Of a DNA stretch of 64,000 bases, positions 9,110 to 18,347 are shown in pieces. The stretch lies in assembly GCF_000025565.1 (NCBI RefSeq), contig NC_014121.1, positions 4,860,216 to 4,924,215 of the forward strand. Direction: 5' to 3'. Made by a program: the position numbers and the translations under genes. The notes below the pieces were generated by a model. The model was not told the origin of the DNA. It searched no databases and was given only the letters and a program-made list of their open reading frames with translations. The number at the start of each line of letters is the position of its first letter. Position 1 is the first letter of the stretch. The DNA comes from Enterobacter cloacae subsp. cloacae ATCC 13047. Its GTDB lineage: Bacteria > Pseudomonadota > Gammaproteobacteria > Enterobacterales > Enterobacteriaceae.

Positions 9110-11248
9110 ATGAGCACCATTTTGATCGTTCTCGCTGCTATGCTGGCCGGCGCTTTAGTTGCAGGGTGGGTATACAGGCGTCGCGTACAGCGTCGTTTCA
9201 GGCTGCCCTTTTTAACGGCCTTTGCCGGTGCCACAACGCGTAAACTCACGCAAGAAGAGCGCGATGCTGTTGAGAACTATCTCGAAACCCTCAACCGTTC
9301 CCAGTTAACGCCCGGGCCAACGGGGGCTACGGCTGCGCCTGTCACCCTCAATCTGAACGCACAAAGCGACACCGTGCTCTGCGTGACGCGCTCCATCACC
9401 CGTTATGGCATCACGACGGACGATCCCAATAAATGGCGCTACTACCTCGACTCTGTTGAAGTGCATCTGCCCCCCTCCTGGGAGCAGTACATTAATGACG
9501 AAAACAGCGTTGAGCTAATCCATACCGATTCGCTGCCGCTGGTCATCTCCCTGAACGGCCATACGCTGAATGAATACATTCATGAAGCACCGCGCTTTGC
9601 GCTGGAACGCGCGAGTTCAAAGCAGGCCTCCATTCGCGGTGAAGAGACCGAGCAAATTGAACTGCTGAACATTCGTCAGGAGACTCATGAAGAGCATGCC
9701 CTGAGTCGTCCGGATGGCATTCGCGAGGCGGTCCTGATTGTGGCCGCCTTCCTGCTCTTTTTCTTCTGTCTGCTGACGCCGGATGTGTTTGTCCCATGGC
9801 TCGCGGGCGGTGCGCTGCTGCTGTTGGCCGCCGGGCTGTGGGGGCTGTTTGCGCCTCCGGCCAAAACCTCTTTGCGTGAAATTCACTGCCTGCGCGGCAC
9901 CCCTAAGCGCTGGGGCCTGTTCGGTGAGAACGATCAGGAACATATCAACAATATCTCCCTCGGGATTATTGACCTTATCTATCCGCGCCACTGGCAGCCA
10001 TGGATTGCACAGGATTTGGGGCATAAAACCGATATTGATATCTACCTTGACCGCCATGTTGTGCGTCAGGGGCGCTTCCTCTCCCTGCACGATGAAGTGA
10101 AAAACTTCCCGCTTCAGCACTGGCTACGCAGTACGGTTATCGCCGGGGGCGCGGCGCTGGTCTTTGCTCTGTTGCTGCTGTTCGTGCCGCTAGATATGCC
10201 CATCAAATTCACCCTGTCGTGGATCAAAGGGGCACAAACCGTAGAAGCCACCAGCGTTAAGCAGCTGGATGACGCTGGCGTGCGGGTGGGTGATACGCTC
10301 CGTCTGAAGGGGACCGGGATGTGTAACATCCACACCCCAGGGGCCTGGAATACCCGTCAGAACTCGCCGTTCATGCCGTTCGACTGCTCGCAAATCGTCT
10401 GGAACGATGCGCCGCCGTTGCCGCTGCCGGAATCAGATGTCGTCAATAAAGCCACTGCGCTCACCCAGACGCTCAACCGCCAGCTGCACCCGAAAACCGA
10501 TGATGATTCACGCGTCAGCCCTGCCCTGCGTTCTGCCATTCAGAAATCCGGAATGGTACTGCTGGATGACTTTGGCGAAATCGTATTGAAAACACAGGAT
10601 TTATGTTCCGCACAGGATGAGTGCGTTCGCCTTAAAAATGCGCTCGTGAACCTGGGTAACAGCAAAGACTGGGACTCGCTGGTGAAGCGCGCCGAAGCGG
10701 GTCGTCTGGACGGCGTGAACGTGCTACTGCGCCCGGTGAGTGCCGAATCGCTGGATAACCTGGTGGCGACCTCTACCGCGCCGTTTGTGATGCGTGAAAC
10801 CACCCGTGCGGCCCAGGCGCTGAATAGCCCGGCGCCTGGCGGCTTTGTGATTGTCAGCGATGAAGGCAGCGACCTGGTCGATCAGCCTTATCCGCAGATT
10901 GCCCTGTACGACTACCCGGCTCAGGAACAATGGGGGCAGTTCCAGCGTCTGGCGCAGATGCTGATGCAAACGCCATTCAGTGCCGAAGGGATTGTGACCA
11001 GTATCTTTACCGATGCCAACGGTACGCGCCATATCGGCCTGCACCGGATGCCTGACAGCGCGGGTTTATGGCGTTATATCGGTACATCACTGCTGATGAT
11101 CGCCATGCTGGTGTCTATTTTCTGGAACGGCATTATGGCCCTGCGCCGTTACCAGCGTTCGCGCACCCGGCTTGCTGAGATCCAGCAATACTACGAAAAT
11201 TGCCTTAATCCTAAGCTGGTCCCCTCCTCTGAGAGCCTGATCGGATAA
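9110..11248 (+). CDS. igaA: IgaA, inner-membrane negative regulator of Rcs signalling
   Basis: IgaA (YrfF) restrains the Rcs phosphorelay by binding RcsD and is essential in Salmonella unless Rcs is inactive (established). The protein has 712 residues (E. coli 711). An N-terminal membrane segment (about 1-21), a pair near 207-248 (LLFFFCLLTPDVFVPWLAGG), another near 339-360 and a last one near 655-672 frame a cytoplasmic part and a large periplasmic part, as in the known topology. Conserved stretches include DDPNKWRYYLDSVEVHLPP and CLRGTPKRWGLFGENDQE. The upstream gene nudE is divergent; yrfG follows 62 bp downstream. Confidence 0.96.
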   Translation: MSTILIVLAAMLAGALVAGWVYRRRVQRRFRLPFLTAFAGATTRKLTQEERDAVENYLETLNRSQLTPGPTGATAAPVTLNLNAQSDTVLCVTRSITRYGITTDDPNKWRYYLDSVEVHLPPSWEQYINDENSVELIHTDSLPLVISLNGHTLNEYIHEAPRFALERASSKQASIRGEETEQIELLNIRQETHEEHALSRPDGIREAVLIVAAFLLFFFCLLTPDVFVPWLAGGALLLLAAGLWGLFAPPAKTSLREIHCLRGTPKRWGLFGENDQEHINNISLGIIDLIYPRHWQPWIAQDLGHKTDIDIYLDRHVVRQGRFLSLHDEVKNFPLQHWLRSTVIAGGAALVFALLLLFVPLDMPIKFTLSWIKGAQTVEATSVKQLDDAGVRVGDTLRLKGTGMCNIHTPGAWNTRQNSPFMPFDCSQIVWNDAPPLPLPESDVVNKATALTQTLNRQLHPKTDDDSRVSPALRSAIQKSGMVLLDDFGEIVLKTQDLCSAQDECVRLKNALVNLGNSKDWDSLVKRAEAGRLDGVNVLLRPVSAESLDNLVATSTAPFVMRETTRAAQALNSPAPGGFVIVSDEGSDLVDQPYPQIALYDYPAQEQWGQFQRLAQMLMQTPFSAEGIVTSIFTDANGTRHIGLHRMPDSAGLWRYIGTSLLMIAMLVSIFWNGIMALRRYQRSRTRLAEIQQYYENCLNPKLVPSSESLIG

Positions 11249-11310
11249 CATCGCTGCGCGACAAGTTGTGCTACCCTGTCGCGCACGTTTCTTCTGGCTG
11301 GAGTTCCCCT

Positions 11311-11994
11311 ATGCATCTTGATATCGCCTGGCAGGAGGTTGATACCGTCCTGCTGGATATGGACGGCACGCTGCTCGATCTCGCCTTCGATAATTACTTC
11401 TGGCAAAAGCTGGTCCCGGAGACCTATGGCGAACAGCAGGGTATCTCCCCGGCAGAAGCGCAGGAATTCATTCGTTCGCAATATAGCGCGGTGCAACATA
11501 CGCTAAACTGGTACTGTCTGGACTACTGGAGCGAACGACTCGGTTTGGATATTTGTGCCATGACCACCGCCCAGGGCCCGCGCGCCGTACTGCGTGAGGA
11601 CACCGTGCCCTTCCTGGATGCGCTGAAAGCAAGCGGCAAGCGCCGTATTTTGCTGACCAACGCCCATCCGCATAATCTGGCCGTGAAGCTGGAACATACG
11701 GGTCTTGCGTCACACCTTGATTTATTACTTTCCACCCACACATTTGGTTATCCGAAAGAGGATCAGCGGTTGTGGCATGCGGTGAAGGAAGAGACCGGTT
11801 TACAGCCGGAACGCACGCTGTTCATTGATGACAGCGAGCCCATTCTGGATTCCGCCGCGGCGTTTGGCATTCGCTACTGCCTGGGCGTGACCAATCCTGA
11901 CTCCGGCCTGGCGGACAAAAGCTATCTGCGGCATCCGGGGCTGGGCGACTATCGTCAGATGATCCCCTCACTGACCGTGAAGGAGACGCCATGA
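11311..11994 (+). CDS. yrfG: GMP/IMP nucleotidase, HAD superfamily
   Basis: A HAD hydrolase of 227 residues; the E. coli homologue dephosphorylates purine nucleotides such as GMP and IMP. HAD motif I is DMDGTLLDL, motif II is the LLTNAHP segment, and motif III/IV is the FGYPKEDQRLW plus LFIDDSEPILD pair. The frame is open upstream to 11266, but the ATG at 11311 with TGGAG before it gives MHLDIAWQEVDTVLLD, the family N-terminus. The stop overlaps the hslR start as ATGA (11991-11994), so yrfG and hslR are coupled. Confidence 0.93.
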   Translation: MHLDIAWQEVDTVLLDMDGTLLDLAFDNYFWQKLVPETYGEQQGISPAEAQEFIRSQYSAVQHTLNWYCLDYWSERLGLDICAMTTAQGPRAVLREDTVPFLDALKASGKRRILLTNAHPHNLAVKLEHTGLASHLDLLLSTHTFGYPKEDQRLWHAVKEETGLQPERTLFIDDSEPILDSAAAFGIRYCLGVTNPDSGLADKSYLRHPGLGDYRQMIPSLTVKETP

Positions 11995-12392
11995 AAGAAA
12001 AACCCTCAGATGGGGTAAGACTGGATAAATGGCTGTGGGCAGCCCGTTTTTATAAAACGCGCGCCCTTGCCCGCGAGATGATTGACGGCGGAAAGGTGCA
12101 TTACAACGGCCAGCGTAGCAAGCCGAGTAAGCTGGTTGAACTGAATGCCACCTTAACGCTACGTCAGGGCAACGATGAACGAACGGTGGTGATTAAAGCC
12201 ATTACCGAACAACGACGGCCCGCATCTGAAGCCGTACAGCTTTATGAAGAGACGGCTGAGAGCATTGAAAAGCGCGAGAAGACCGCGCTGGCGCGCAAAA
12301 TGAATGCGCTGACCATGCCCCACCCGGACCGGCGACCGGATAAAAAAGAGCGCCGCGATCTGATGAAATTTAAACACGGTGAGACCGAGTAA
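11991..12392 (+). CDS. hslR: heat shock protein 15, ribosome-associated
   Basis: Hsp15 binds 50S subunits carrying stalled nascent chains and helps rescue them. The 133-residue protein starts with an S4 RNA-binding domain: VRLDKWLWAARFYKTRALAREMIDGGKVHYNG (quoted in outline, residues about 8-40), followed by a lysine/arginine-rich helical C-terminus ending DRRPDKKERRDLMKFKHGE. It is coupled to yrfG by an ATGA overlap and sits 24 bp before hslO. In E. coli both hsl genes are heat-shock (sigma-32) induced; I did not find a clear sigma-32 promoter here. Confidence 0.95.
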   Translation: MKEKPSDGVRLDKWLWAARFYKTRALAREMIDGGKVHYNGQRSKPSKLVELNATLTLRQGNDERTVVIKAITEQRRPASEAVQLYEETAESIEKREKTALARKMNALTMPHPDRRPDKKERRDLMKFKHGETE

Positions 12393-12416
12393 CCCTCACC
12401 TGCACGAGAGACTATT

Positions 12417-13295
12417 ATGGCCCAACACGACCAATTACACCGCTATCTGTTTGAACAATTCGCCGTGCGTGGCGAGCTGGTCACCGTATCCGAAACCTGG
12501 AAACAGATTCTGGAAAACCACAACTACCCGCTGCCGGTGAAAACCCTGTTGGGCGAACTGCTGGTTGCCACCAGCCTGCTGACCGCCACGCTGAAGTTTG
12601 CCGGTGATATCACCGTGCAGCTGCAGGGTGATGGCCCGATGTCGCTGGCCGTGATCAACGGTAACAATCAGCAGCAGATGCGCGGCGTCGCGCGCGTTCA
12701 GGGCGACGTTCCTGAAAATGCCGACCTGAAAACGCTGGTGGGGAATGGCTACCTGGTGATCACCATCTCCCCGGAAGAAGGTGAACGCTATCAGGGCGTG
12801 GTCGGTCTGGAAGGCGATACCCTGGCCGCTTGCCTGGAAGATTACTTCATGCGTTCAGAACAGCTGCCAACTCGCCTGTTCATCCGTACCGGTGAAGTAG
12901 ACGGGCAACCCGCTGCGGGCGGTATGCTGCTGCAGGTTCTGCCCGCACAGGATGCGCAGACCAATGATTTTGAGCACCTGGCGACGCTGACCGAAACCAT
13001 CAAGGCGGAAGAGCTGTTCAACCTGTCGGCGACCGATGTGCTGTGGCGTCTGTATCATGAAGAAGAGGTGACGGTTTACGATCCACAAGCCGTGGAGTTT
13101 AAGTGCACCTGTTCACGTGAACGCTGCGCTGGCGCACTGAAAACCCTGCCGGATGAAGAGATCGACAGCATTATGGCTGAAGACGGTGAAATCGATATGC
13201 ACTGTGACTACTGCGGTACGCACTATGTGTTCAACTCGATGGATATCGCTGAGATCCGCAACAACGCCTCTCCGGCGGATCCGCAGGTTCACTGA
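12417..13295 (+). CDS. hslO: redox-regulated chaperone Hsp33
   Basis: Hsp33 is a cytoplasmic holdase chaperone that is switched on by oxidation and unfolding of its C-terminal zinc domain. The 292-residue length equals E. coli. The zinc ligands are visible near the C-terminus as [12 protein letters not shown] and HCDYCGTHY, which gives the CxC ... CxxC pattern. A fifth cysteine (ERC) lies between them. It is the last gene of the yrfG-hslR-hslO group and is followed by an intrinsic terminator. Confidence 0.97.
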   Translation: MAQHDQLHRYLFEQFAVRGELVTVSETWKQILENHNYPLPVKTLLGELLVATSLLTATLKFAGDITVQLQGDGPMSLAVINGNNQQQMRGVARVQGDVPENADLKTLVGNGYLVITISPEEGERYQGVVGLEGDTLAACLEDYFMRSEQLPTRLFIRTGEVDGQPAAGGMLLQVLPAQDAQTNDFEHLATLTETIKAEELFNLSATDVLWRLYHEEEVTVYDPQAVEFKCTCSRERCAGALKTLPDEEIDSIMAEDGEIDMHCDYCGTHYVFNSMDIAEIRNNASPADPQVH

Positions 13296-13303
13296 TCATA
13301 AAG

Positions 13304-13329
13304 CAACGGCTCCACAAGGAGCCGTTTTG
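13304..13329 (+). terminator. hslO/yhgE terminator
   Basis: ACGGCTCC and GGAGCCGT form an eight-base stem with an ACAA loop followed by TTTTG. It lies between the convergent genes hslO and yhgE; the stem ends at the yhgE stop and may serve both directions. Confidence 0.85.
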
Positions 13330-15078
13330 TTAACGCACCAGCGCATTATCGTAGTTTATCTCTACGCGTTCACCGAAGATCTCAATATCTGCCCACGGCT
13401 TCACAACGGGTTTCACCTTCCCCTGCTGCACTGCGCGTTCCAGCTCTTCCCGTGATAAACCATCAGGCATTTTCCAGGTATCGCCTGCCAGCTTCCAGCC
13501 GGTACCGGTTTGCGTGTACACCACAATCGTGCGGTCGCTAAACTGATAAATCACCGCTTCAGGCTTGCCGTCGCCGTTCAGATCCAGTGACATCAGTAAA
13601 CAGGTTTTCCGCTCGCGGCTGCAGGAATCAAATCGGTACTGGTTATTCAGCATCGCCTGCCATAACCCCTTGTCGGGACGAGACGTACCCGGTGCGAGTG
13701 TGAACTGCTTCTCAAGCATCCCGGCTGTCATCTTCCCTGCTCCGTCCCGGTTTCCGCTGAGAAGGCCGTACAGCTCACGCTGGCGCTTTGGCTCAGCCAT
13801 AAACTGCCGATCGTATTGCAGCGTCTGCATGGCCTCGCGTCCCTTACGCCCGCTGTTGCTGAGCATATACAGGCTGACCTGATCCGCGTTGATGCGCCCG
13901 TCATGATAACGGGACATGTGGCTTTCAACGCTGATACGCCACGGATCAAGCACCGGCGTATGAATCAGGATCAGGAGAATAAGCGCAACTAACCCCGTTA
14001 GCGGGATAACGGACGCCTGCAGCTTTTGTGCCTGGCGGCGACAGAAGACAACGCTTATGCAAAATCCTACCGCCCAGACCAGCGCCACCAGCGTAATGAG
14101 CACGCCATACAGTCGCTCCGGCGACCAGCCATATTGCGAAATGCGCAGCCATAACGCCCACCCTGCTAACACCGGATAGGCGGGAACGATAGCGATGGCG
14201 AGACGAACCATCCCGTTGAAAAGCGCATAGTAAGGTAGCGTCTGACGCTGCGGATGCCAGACAATCGTCACCAGAAAAAGGAGCAGTAGCGCTAAGGCGG
14301 TCAGCAGGCCCGCCGCGGATATCCGTGCTGAAATGGCCTCAAAGCCCATCACGGGCAATGCGCCAATAAACAGCAGGGCTAAGGCCGCCATCAGAGGCAA
14401 CAGGCCGGTGGCGATCAGGGTAAGCAGGTTTTGTAATGCGCGCATCAAGCGCACCTGCATACGCGCCAGTACGGCGACACTGGCAGAAACCACGCCAATC
14501 GCCACTGAAATAAACCAGTCAGACTGGAAGAAAAGGCGATCAAAAAACTGAATGCCAATGAGTTTGAAGAGTTCAGCCCAGAGGAAAAGCACCAGCCAGA
14601 AGAGGCCGTTGGAGATAAAAATAGTGAGTATAGTCAGCGCGTTGTGCCAGTGCTTATCGTAAAAATCACTGTAGAACGAGGCCGTCGTCGCAGGCGACAG
14701 ACGCCTTTGCAGCCATGGCAACATCAATAGCATCATCAACAGAAGATGAAAGCCCCAGACGAGCACGGCCTCTTTAATTTCCCAGTGTTCAAGCCCGGAC
14801 ACGCTCCACTTAAGCCAGGCGCCCATACCGGCGACAACAGCGCCAACGATCGCGAGCGCCAGCCAGAGTAACGGTTTTCTGAATGACGTCACGGAAAGCG
14901 CGACAGTGGCGGTCATCGCCACCGTTGCAGGCATCACGCACAAAGACCACACCGTATCGGATGGCAATTTCGCATACGCGATGTACTCGCTGATCCCGTA
15001 GCAAATCAGCCCCTGTAAAGCGCCCACCAGCACGATGGCCAGGCGCGTTGAAGAGGATAACGTTTCACTGTTTTCCAT
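13330..15078 (-). CDS. yhgE: DUF4153-type inner-membrane protein YhgE
   Basis: A 582-residue protein with about ten hydrophobic segments in the first two thirds (e.g. LAIVLVGALQGLICYGI, LLWLALAIVGAVVAGMGAW, LLTALALLLLFLVTIVW, VALILLILIHTP) and a soluble C-terminal third from about residue 385, ending EIFGERVEINYDNALVR. Position between hslO and pck and general layout match E. coli YhgE, an uncharacterised predicted membrane protein. No catalytic motif is visible and its function is unknown. The gene converges on hslO and diverges from pck. Confidence 0.85.
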   Translation of the reverse strand: MENSETLSSSTRLAIVLVGALQGLICYGISEYIAYAKLPSDTVWSLCVMPATVAMTATVALSVTSFRKPLLWLALAIVGAVVAGMGAWLKWSVSGLEHWEIKEAVLVWGFHLLLMMLLMLPWLQRRLSPATTASFYSDFYDKHWHNALTILTIFISNGLFWLVLFLWAELFKLIGIQFFDRLFFQSDWFISVAIGVVSASVAVLARMQVRLMRALQNLLTLIATGLLPLMAALALLFIGALPVMGFEAISARISAAGLLTALALLLLFLVTIVWHPQRQTLPYYALFNGMVRLAIAIVPAYPVLAGWALWLRISQYGWSPERLYGVLITLVALVWAVGFCISVVFCRRQAQKLQASVIPLTGLVALILLILIHTPVLDPWRISVESHMSRYHDGRINADQVSLYMLSNSGRKGREAMQTLQYDRQFMAEPKRQRELYGLLSGNRDGAGKMTAGMLEKQFTLAPGTSRPDKGLWQAMLNNQYRFDSCSRERKTCLLMSLDLNGDGKPEAVIYQFSDRTIVVYTQTGTGWKLAGDTWKMPDGLSREELERAVQQGKVKPVVKPWADIEIFGERVEINYDNALVR

Positions 15079-15413
15079 CTCTCATCCCTTTTCCAGAAAA
15101 GCGTATTGTTTCATCAATCCGCGGACGACATGAATCGTTTTCATACTGTAACCCTTACGTAATTTTCTTACGTGTATGCGATTACATTCACATTCTTTCC
15201 GATAAAATCACCAGCCATTAACCTTTTCGGAACATTTTCCCCAACAAAAAAGCGATTCCTGCGATAATCCGCCTGCCCTGTGACTGGAGTCGCAGCGTTT
15301 TCCGTTAGTAAGGGTTTTGACCAGATACGTAAATCTATGAGCCCCGTCGCGGTTAACAACCTCAGAAAAACCCTACAATTTCAGGCAGTACATATTGGCT
15401 AAGGAGCAGTGAT
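15079..15413. other. yhgE-pck divergent intergenic region
   Basis: The 335 bp between the yhgE and pck starts are AT-rich and should carry the pck promoter, which in E. coli is cAMP-CRP dependent. A direct repeat CTTACGT occurs at 15154-15160 and 15167-15173, 13 bp apart. I could not identify a convincing CRP site. AAGGAG before 15414 is the pck ribosome-binding site. Confidence 0.45.
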
Positions 15414-17033
15414 ATGCGTGTTACTGGTTTAACCCCGCAAGATCTCAAGGCTTATGGTATTCACGACGTCCAGGAAGTCGTCTACAACCCCGATTACGAT
15501 ACGCTGTATCAGGAAGAGCTCAATCCAGCACTGGAAGGATACGAGCGAGGTGTGTTGACTAACCTTGGTGCTATCGCCGTCGATACCGGTATCTTTACCG
15601 GTCGTTCGCCGAAAGATAAGTATATCGTCCGAGACGAAACCACCCGCGATACGCTGTGGTGGGCTGACAAGGGCAAAGGGAAGAACGATAACAAACCGCT
15701 CTCCCCGGAAACCTGGCAGCATCTGAAAGGGCTCGTCACCCAGCAACTTTCCGGCAAGCGTCTGTTCATTGTCGACGCTTTCTGCGGCGCTAACGCCGAC
15801 ACCCGTCTTTCCGTGCGTTTTATCACCGAAGTGGCCTGGCAGGCGCATTTCGTGAAAAACATGTTTATTCGTCCAACCGACGAAGAGCTGCAGACGTTCA
15901 AACCCGATTTCATCGTGATGAACGGTGCCAAATGCACCAACCCACAGTGGCAAGAGCAGGGCCTGAACTCCGAGAACTTTATCGCCTTTAACCTGACCGA
16001 GCGTATCCAGCTGATTGGCGGTACCTGGTACGGCGGCGAGATGAAGAAAGGCATGTTCTCGGTCATGAACTACCTGCTGCCGCTTCGCGGTATCGCCTCT
16101 ATGCACTGCTCAGCGAACGTCGGTGAAAAAGGGGATGTGGCGGTGTTCTTCGGCCTGTCCGGCACCGGTAAAACCACCCTGTCTACCGATCCAAAACGTC
16201 GTCTGATTGGGGATGACGAGCACGGCTGGGATGACGACGGCGTGTTTAACTTCGAAGGCGGTTGCTACGCGAAGACCATTCGTCTGTCTGAAGAAGCTGA
16301 GCCGGATATCTTCCATGCCATCCGCCGCGATGCGCTGCTGGAAAACGTCACCGTACGTGCCGACGGCTCTATCGACTTCGACGACGCATCCAAAACCGAA
16401 AACACCCGCGTTTCCTACCCGATCTACCACATCGACAACATTGTGAAGCCGGTGTCGAAAGCGGGTCATGCGACGAAGGTGATTTTCCTGACGGCGGATG
16501 CGTTCGGCGTGCTGCCGCCGGTTTCCCGCCTGACCGCCAGCCAGACGCAGTATCATTTCCTCTCCGGTTTTACCGCCAAACTGGCGGGCACCGAGCGGGG
16601 CGTGACGGAGCCAACCCCAACGTTCTCCGCCTGCTTCGGCGCGGCCTTCCTGTCGCTGCACCCGACGCAGTACGCAGAAGTGCTGGTAAAACGCATGCAG
16701 GCCTCCGGGGCGCAGGCGTACCTGGTTAACACCGGCTGGAACGGTACCGGCAAGCGTATCTCCATCAAAGATACCCGCGCCATTATCGACGCCATTCTGG
16801 ATGGTTCTCTGGATAACGCTGAAACCTTCACCCTGCCGATGTTTGATCTGGCTATTCCAACGGCGCTGCCGGGCGTGGATACGCATATCCTTGACCCGCG
16901 TAACACCTATGGATCCCCGGAACAGTGGCGTGAGAAAGCGGAAACGCTGGCGAAGCTGTTTATTGAGAACTTCGAGAAGTATACCGATACCCCGGCGGGT
17001 GAAGCACTGGTGAGTGCGGGACCGAAGCTGTAG
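15414..17033 (+). CDS. pck: phosphoenolpyruvate carboxykinase (ATP)
   Basis: PckA decarboxylates and phosphorylates oxaloacetate to PEP with ATP, the committed step of gluconeogenesis from C4 acids. The protein has 539 residues (E. coli 540). Motifs: GRSPKDKY near residue 64, the kinase-1a P-loop [11 protein letters not shown] near 248-258, the metal-binding [10 protein letters not shown] directly after it, and the adenine-binding [11 protein letters not shown] region. The ATG at 15414 has AAGGAG about 8 bp upstream. It is followed by an intrinsic terminator and then the IS insertion. Confidence 0.97.
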   Translation: MRVTGLTPQDLKAYGIHDVQEVVYNPDYDTLYQEELNPALEGYERGVLTNLGAIAVDTGIFTGRSPKDKYIVRDETTRDTLWWADKGKGKNDNKPLSPETWQHLKGLVTQQLSGKRLFIVDAFCGANADTRLSVRFITEVAWQAHFVKNMFIRPTDEELQTFKPDFIVMNGAKCTNPQWQEQGLNSENFIAFNLTERIQLIGGTWYGGEMKKGMFSVMNYLLPLRGIASMHCSANVGEKGDVAVFFGLSGTGKTTLSTDPKRRLIGDDEHGWDDDGVFNFEGGCYAKTIRLSEEAEPDIFHAIRRDALLENVTVRADGSIDFDDASKTENTRVSYPIYHIDNIVKPVSKAGHATKVIFLTADAFGVLPPVSRLTASQTQYHFLSGFTAKLAGTERGVTEPTPTFSACFGAAFLSLHPTQYAEVLVKRMQASGAQAYLVNTGWNGTGKRISIKDTRAIIDAILDGSLDNAETFTLPMFDLAIPTALPGVDTHILDPRNTYGSPEQWREKAETLAKLFIENFEKYTDTPAGEALVSAGPKL

Positions 17034-17043
17034 GTAAAAGCAA

Positions 17044-17068
17044 AAAGGCAACGAAAGTTGCCTTTTTT
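17044..17068 (+). terminator. pck intrinsic terminator
   Basis: AAAGGCAAC and GTTGCCTTT form a stem with a GAAA loop, followed by a run of T. It lies 11 bp after the pck stop and before the IS element, so the insertion should not affect pck termination. Confidence 0.9.
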
Positions 17069-17078
17069 AATGGTTTCT

Positions 17079-17093
17079 CCCTCTCCCCGTGGG
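17079..17093. repeat. left half of an interrupted intergenic palindrome
   Basis: CCCTCTCCCCGTGGG is the left part of the recurrent CCCTCTCCC/GGGAGAGGG element. The remaining part (AGAGGGCCGGGGTGAGGGCATCAGG, in outline) is at 18383-18408, beyond the IS. The last nine bases, CCCCGTGGG at 17085-17093, are repeated at 18374-18382 as the target-site duplication. Confidence 0.9.
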
Positions 17094-17106
17094 CTGAGGG
17101 ATCCCC

Positions 17107-17140
17107 AGTAATATGGTCATGTCACCATGACCATATTACT
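17107..17140. terminator. 15-bp perfect inverted repeat at the IS left end
   Basis: AGTAATATGGTCATG at 17107-17121 and its exact complement at 17126-17140 are separated by TCAC. The repeat lies 13 bp inside the left end and overlaps the 3' end of the ancestral transposase frame. It could act as a transcription barrier for the transposase, or protect against reading in from pck; there is no strong U-tract, so the terminator role is only inferred. Confidence 0.5.
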
Positions 17141-18293
17141 GTACTCTTTTCCCAGCTTTTTCATCTCGTTAACTATATTCAGGCGTCTTACTTTCCCGGG
17201 CTCATGCCGGATGACTTCTTCTGCCAGACTCAGGTATGACAGAACCCGTCTGTGCCTGATGCTGCTTGCCTGATAGTGCCAGTGTAAACACTGCCTTTCT
17301 GCCCTGTAAACCTGCCAGCCACATCACCAGGCTTGCCATTGCCGCGACCATATTCAGCACTTCCAGTCGCCCTTTTCCCTGACTCCGGCTCAGCCTCAGA
17401 CCGAACCCGAAGCGGGGACTTTTGTCGTCCCGGAAGTTTTGTTCTATCTGCATTCGGCGGCTGTACAGGGCCATTATCTGGTGCGGCTCCAGTCCCTCTG
17501 CATTACTGAACAGCAGCCAGGGCTCCCGCGCGCTACTGCGGTGTTCCCGCTGTGTTTTCGGCATCCCCCCTTTTCCCTGACGCCCTGCGTCAGGGCGCTT
17601 ATGCAGATAGAACCGGCCGTAACAGGGCGTTCGTGGTTTACGGGACAGGACACCGTAACCCACGCAGACCGGTTGTCCGGTAGCCTCAAGCTCACTGATT
17701 TTCATCCATTTTTTATCTCCGTCCAGCCGGAAGCTGATGCAGCCCCTGACCCTGCCGGTGAAGCTCCAGCCCAGCTGGCTGACATGCCGGAACCAGTCTG
17801 TCCGGAAGCCTGCATCCGTAATGATGGTGACGGCTTTATCTTTCGGGATGGCATCATGCAGGCGGTCAAGGAAGCGGCACTGTACATCGCTGTTCTGCGC
17901 CAGCTCTGCGGGGACAACCTCACTCATAAGCGGCAGTGAGCGACCATTACAGACCAGGCTTGCCCGCAGAAGATACCAGTTCCTGTCATGCCAGCCTGTC
18001 CAGTCGACAGCAATCACACAGAAGGGCATCAGGGAGGTGATGGTATGTGTGAGCAGGTGCTGAATACGGGGAATATCCCGGTGAAGGGCGGTATTACCCA
18101 GGGCACGGTCAACACGTTTAATTTTATTTTTGACGTGCGCCCTGCCGGGAAGAGTGCGACCAAGGCTGGTCAGGGTCAGATCCGCACCGTGCGTGAGGGC
18201 AACGGCCATGGAAACAAGGACATTAATCCGGAAGCTGTGAACGTCCGGTAAAGACGCGGAGAAAAATTTCTGGCAGACTGTCTGTAAAGGCAC
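17117..18293 (-). pseudogene. IS4-family transposase with C-terminal frameshift
   Basis: The frame starting with GTG at 18293 gives 363 residues and stops at 17202. The DDE residues are in VDWTGWHD, TDAGFRTDW and the YREK signature YSRRMQIEQNFRDDK. After AGLQGRK the frame drifts into unrelated sequence. A second frame continues QCLHWHYQASSIRHRRVLS to a stop at 17117-17119; it aligns without gaps to the corresponding IS10 transposase segment as I remember it. An extra base in the GG of AAAGGCAG (17294-17295) explains this. The intact protein would have 391 residues. All catalytic residues lie before the lesion. Confidence 0.85.
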
Positions 18294-18347
18294 GATGAGG
18301 TCTCTTCTGATTTGTTAGCGCAACCAGTAGATCACACTTCATCGTGC
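18290..18347 (-). promoter_or_regulatory. inverted repeat covering the transposase start codon
   Basis: GCACGATGA at 18290-18298 and TCATCGTGC at 18339-18347 are complementary; with flanking G-U pairs the stem reaches about 15 bp around a 40-nt loop. One arm contains the transposase GTG start (18293-18291). A transcript entering from outside the IS would contain both arms and hide the start codon. In IS10 and IS50 such outer repeats are known to prevent transposase expression from neighbouring promoters. The role here is inferred. Confidence 0.6.

Noticed and set aside
15168-15359. 63-codon open frame upstream of pck
   Set aside because: Composition is unlike its neighbours, there is no ribosome-binding site, and the region is better explained as promoter.
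15429-17051. Long open frames antisense to pck (225 and 313 codons)
   Set aside because: They are shadows of the GC-rich pck gene; their sequences are Arg/His/Gly-rich, have no family motifs and no ribosome-binding sites.
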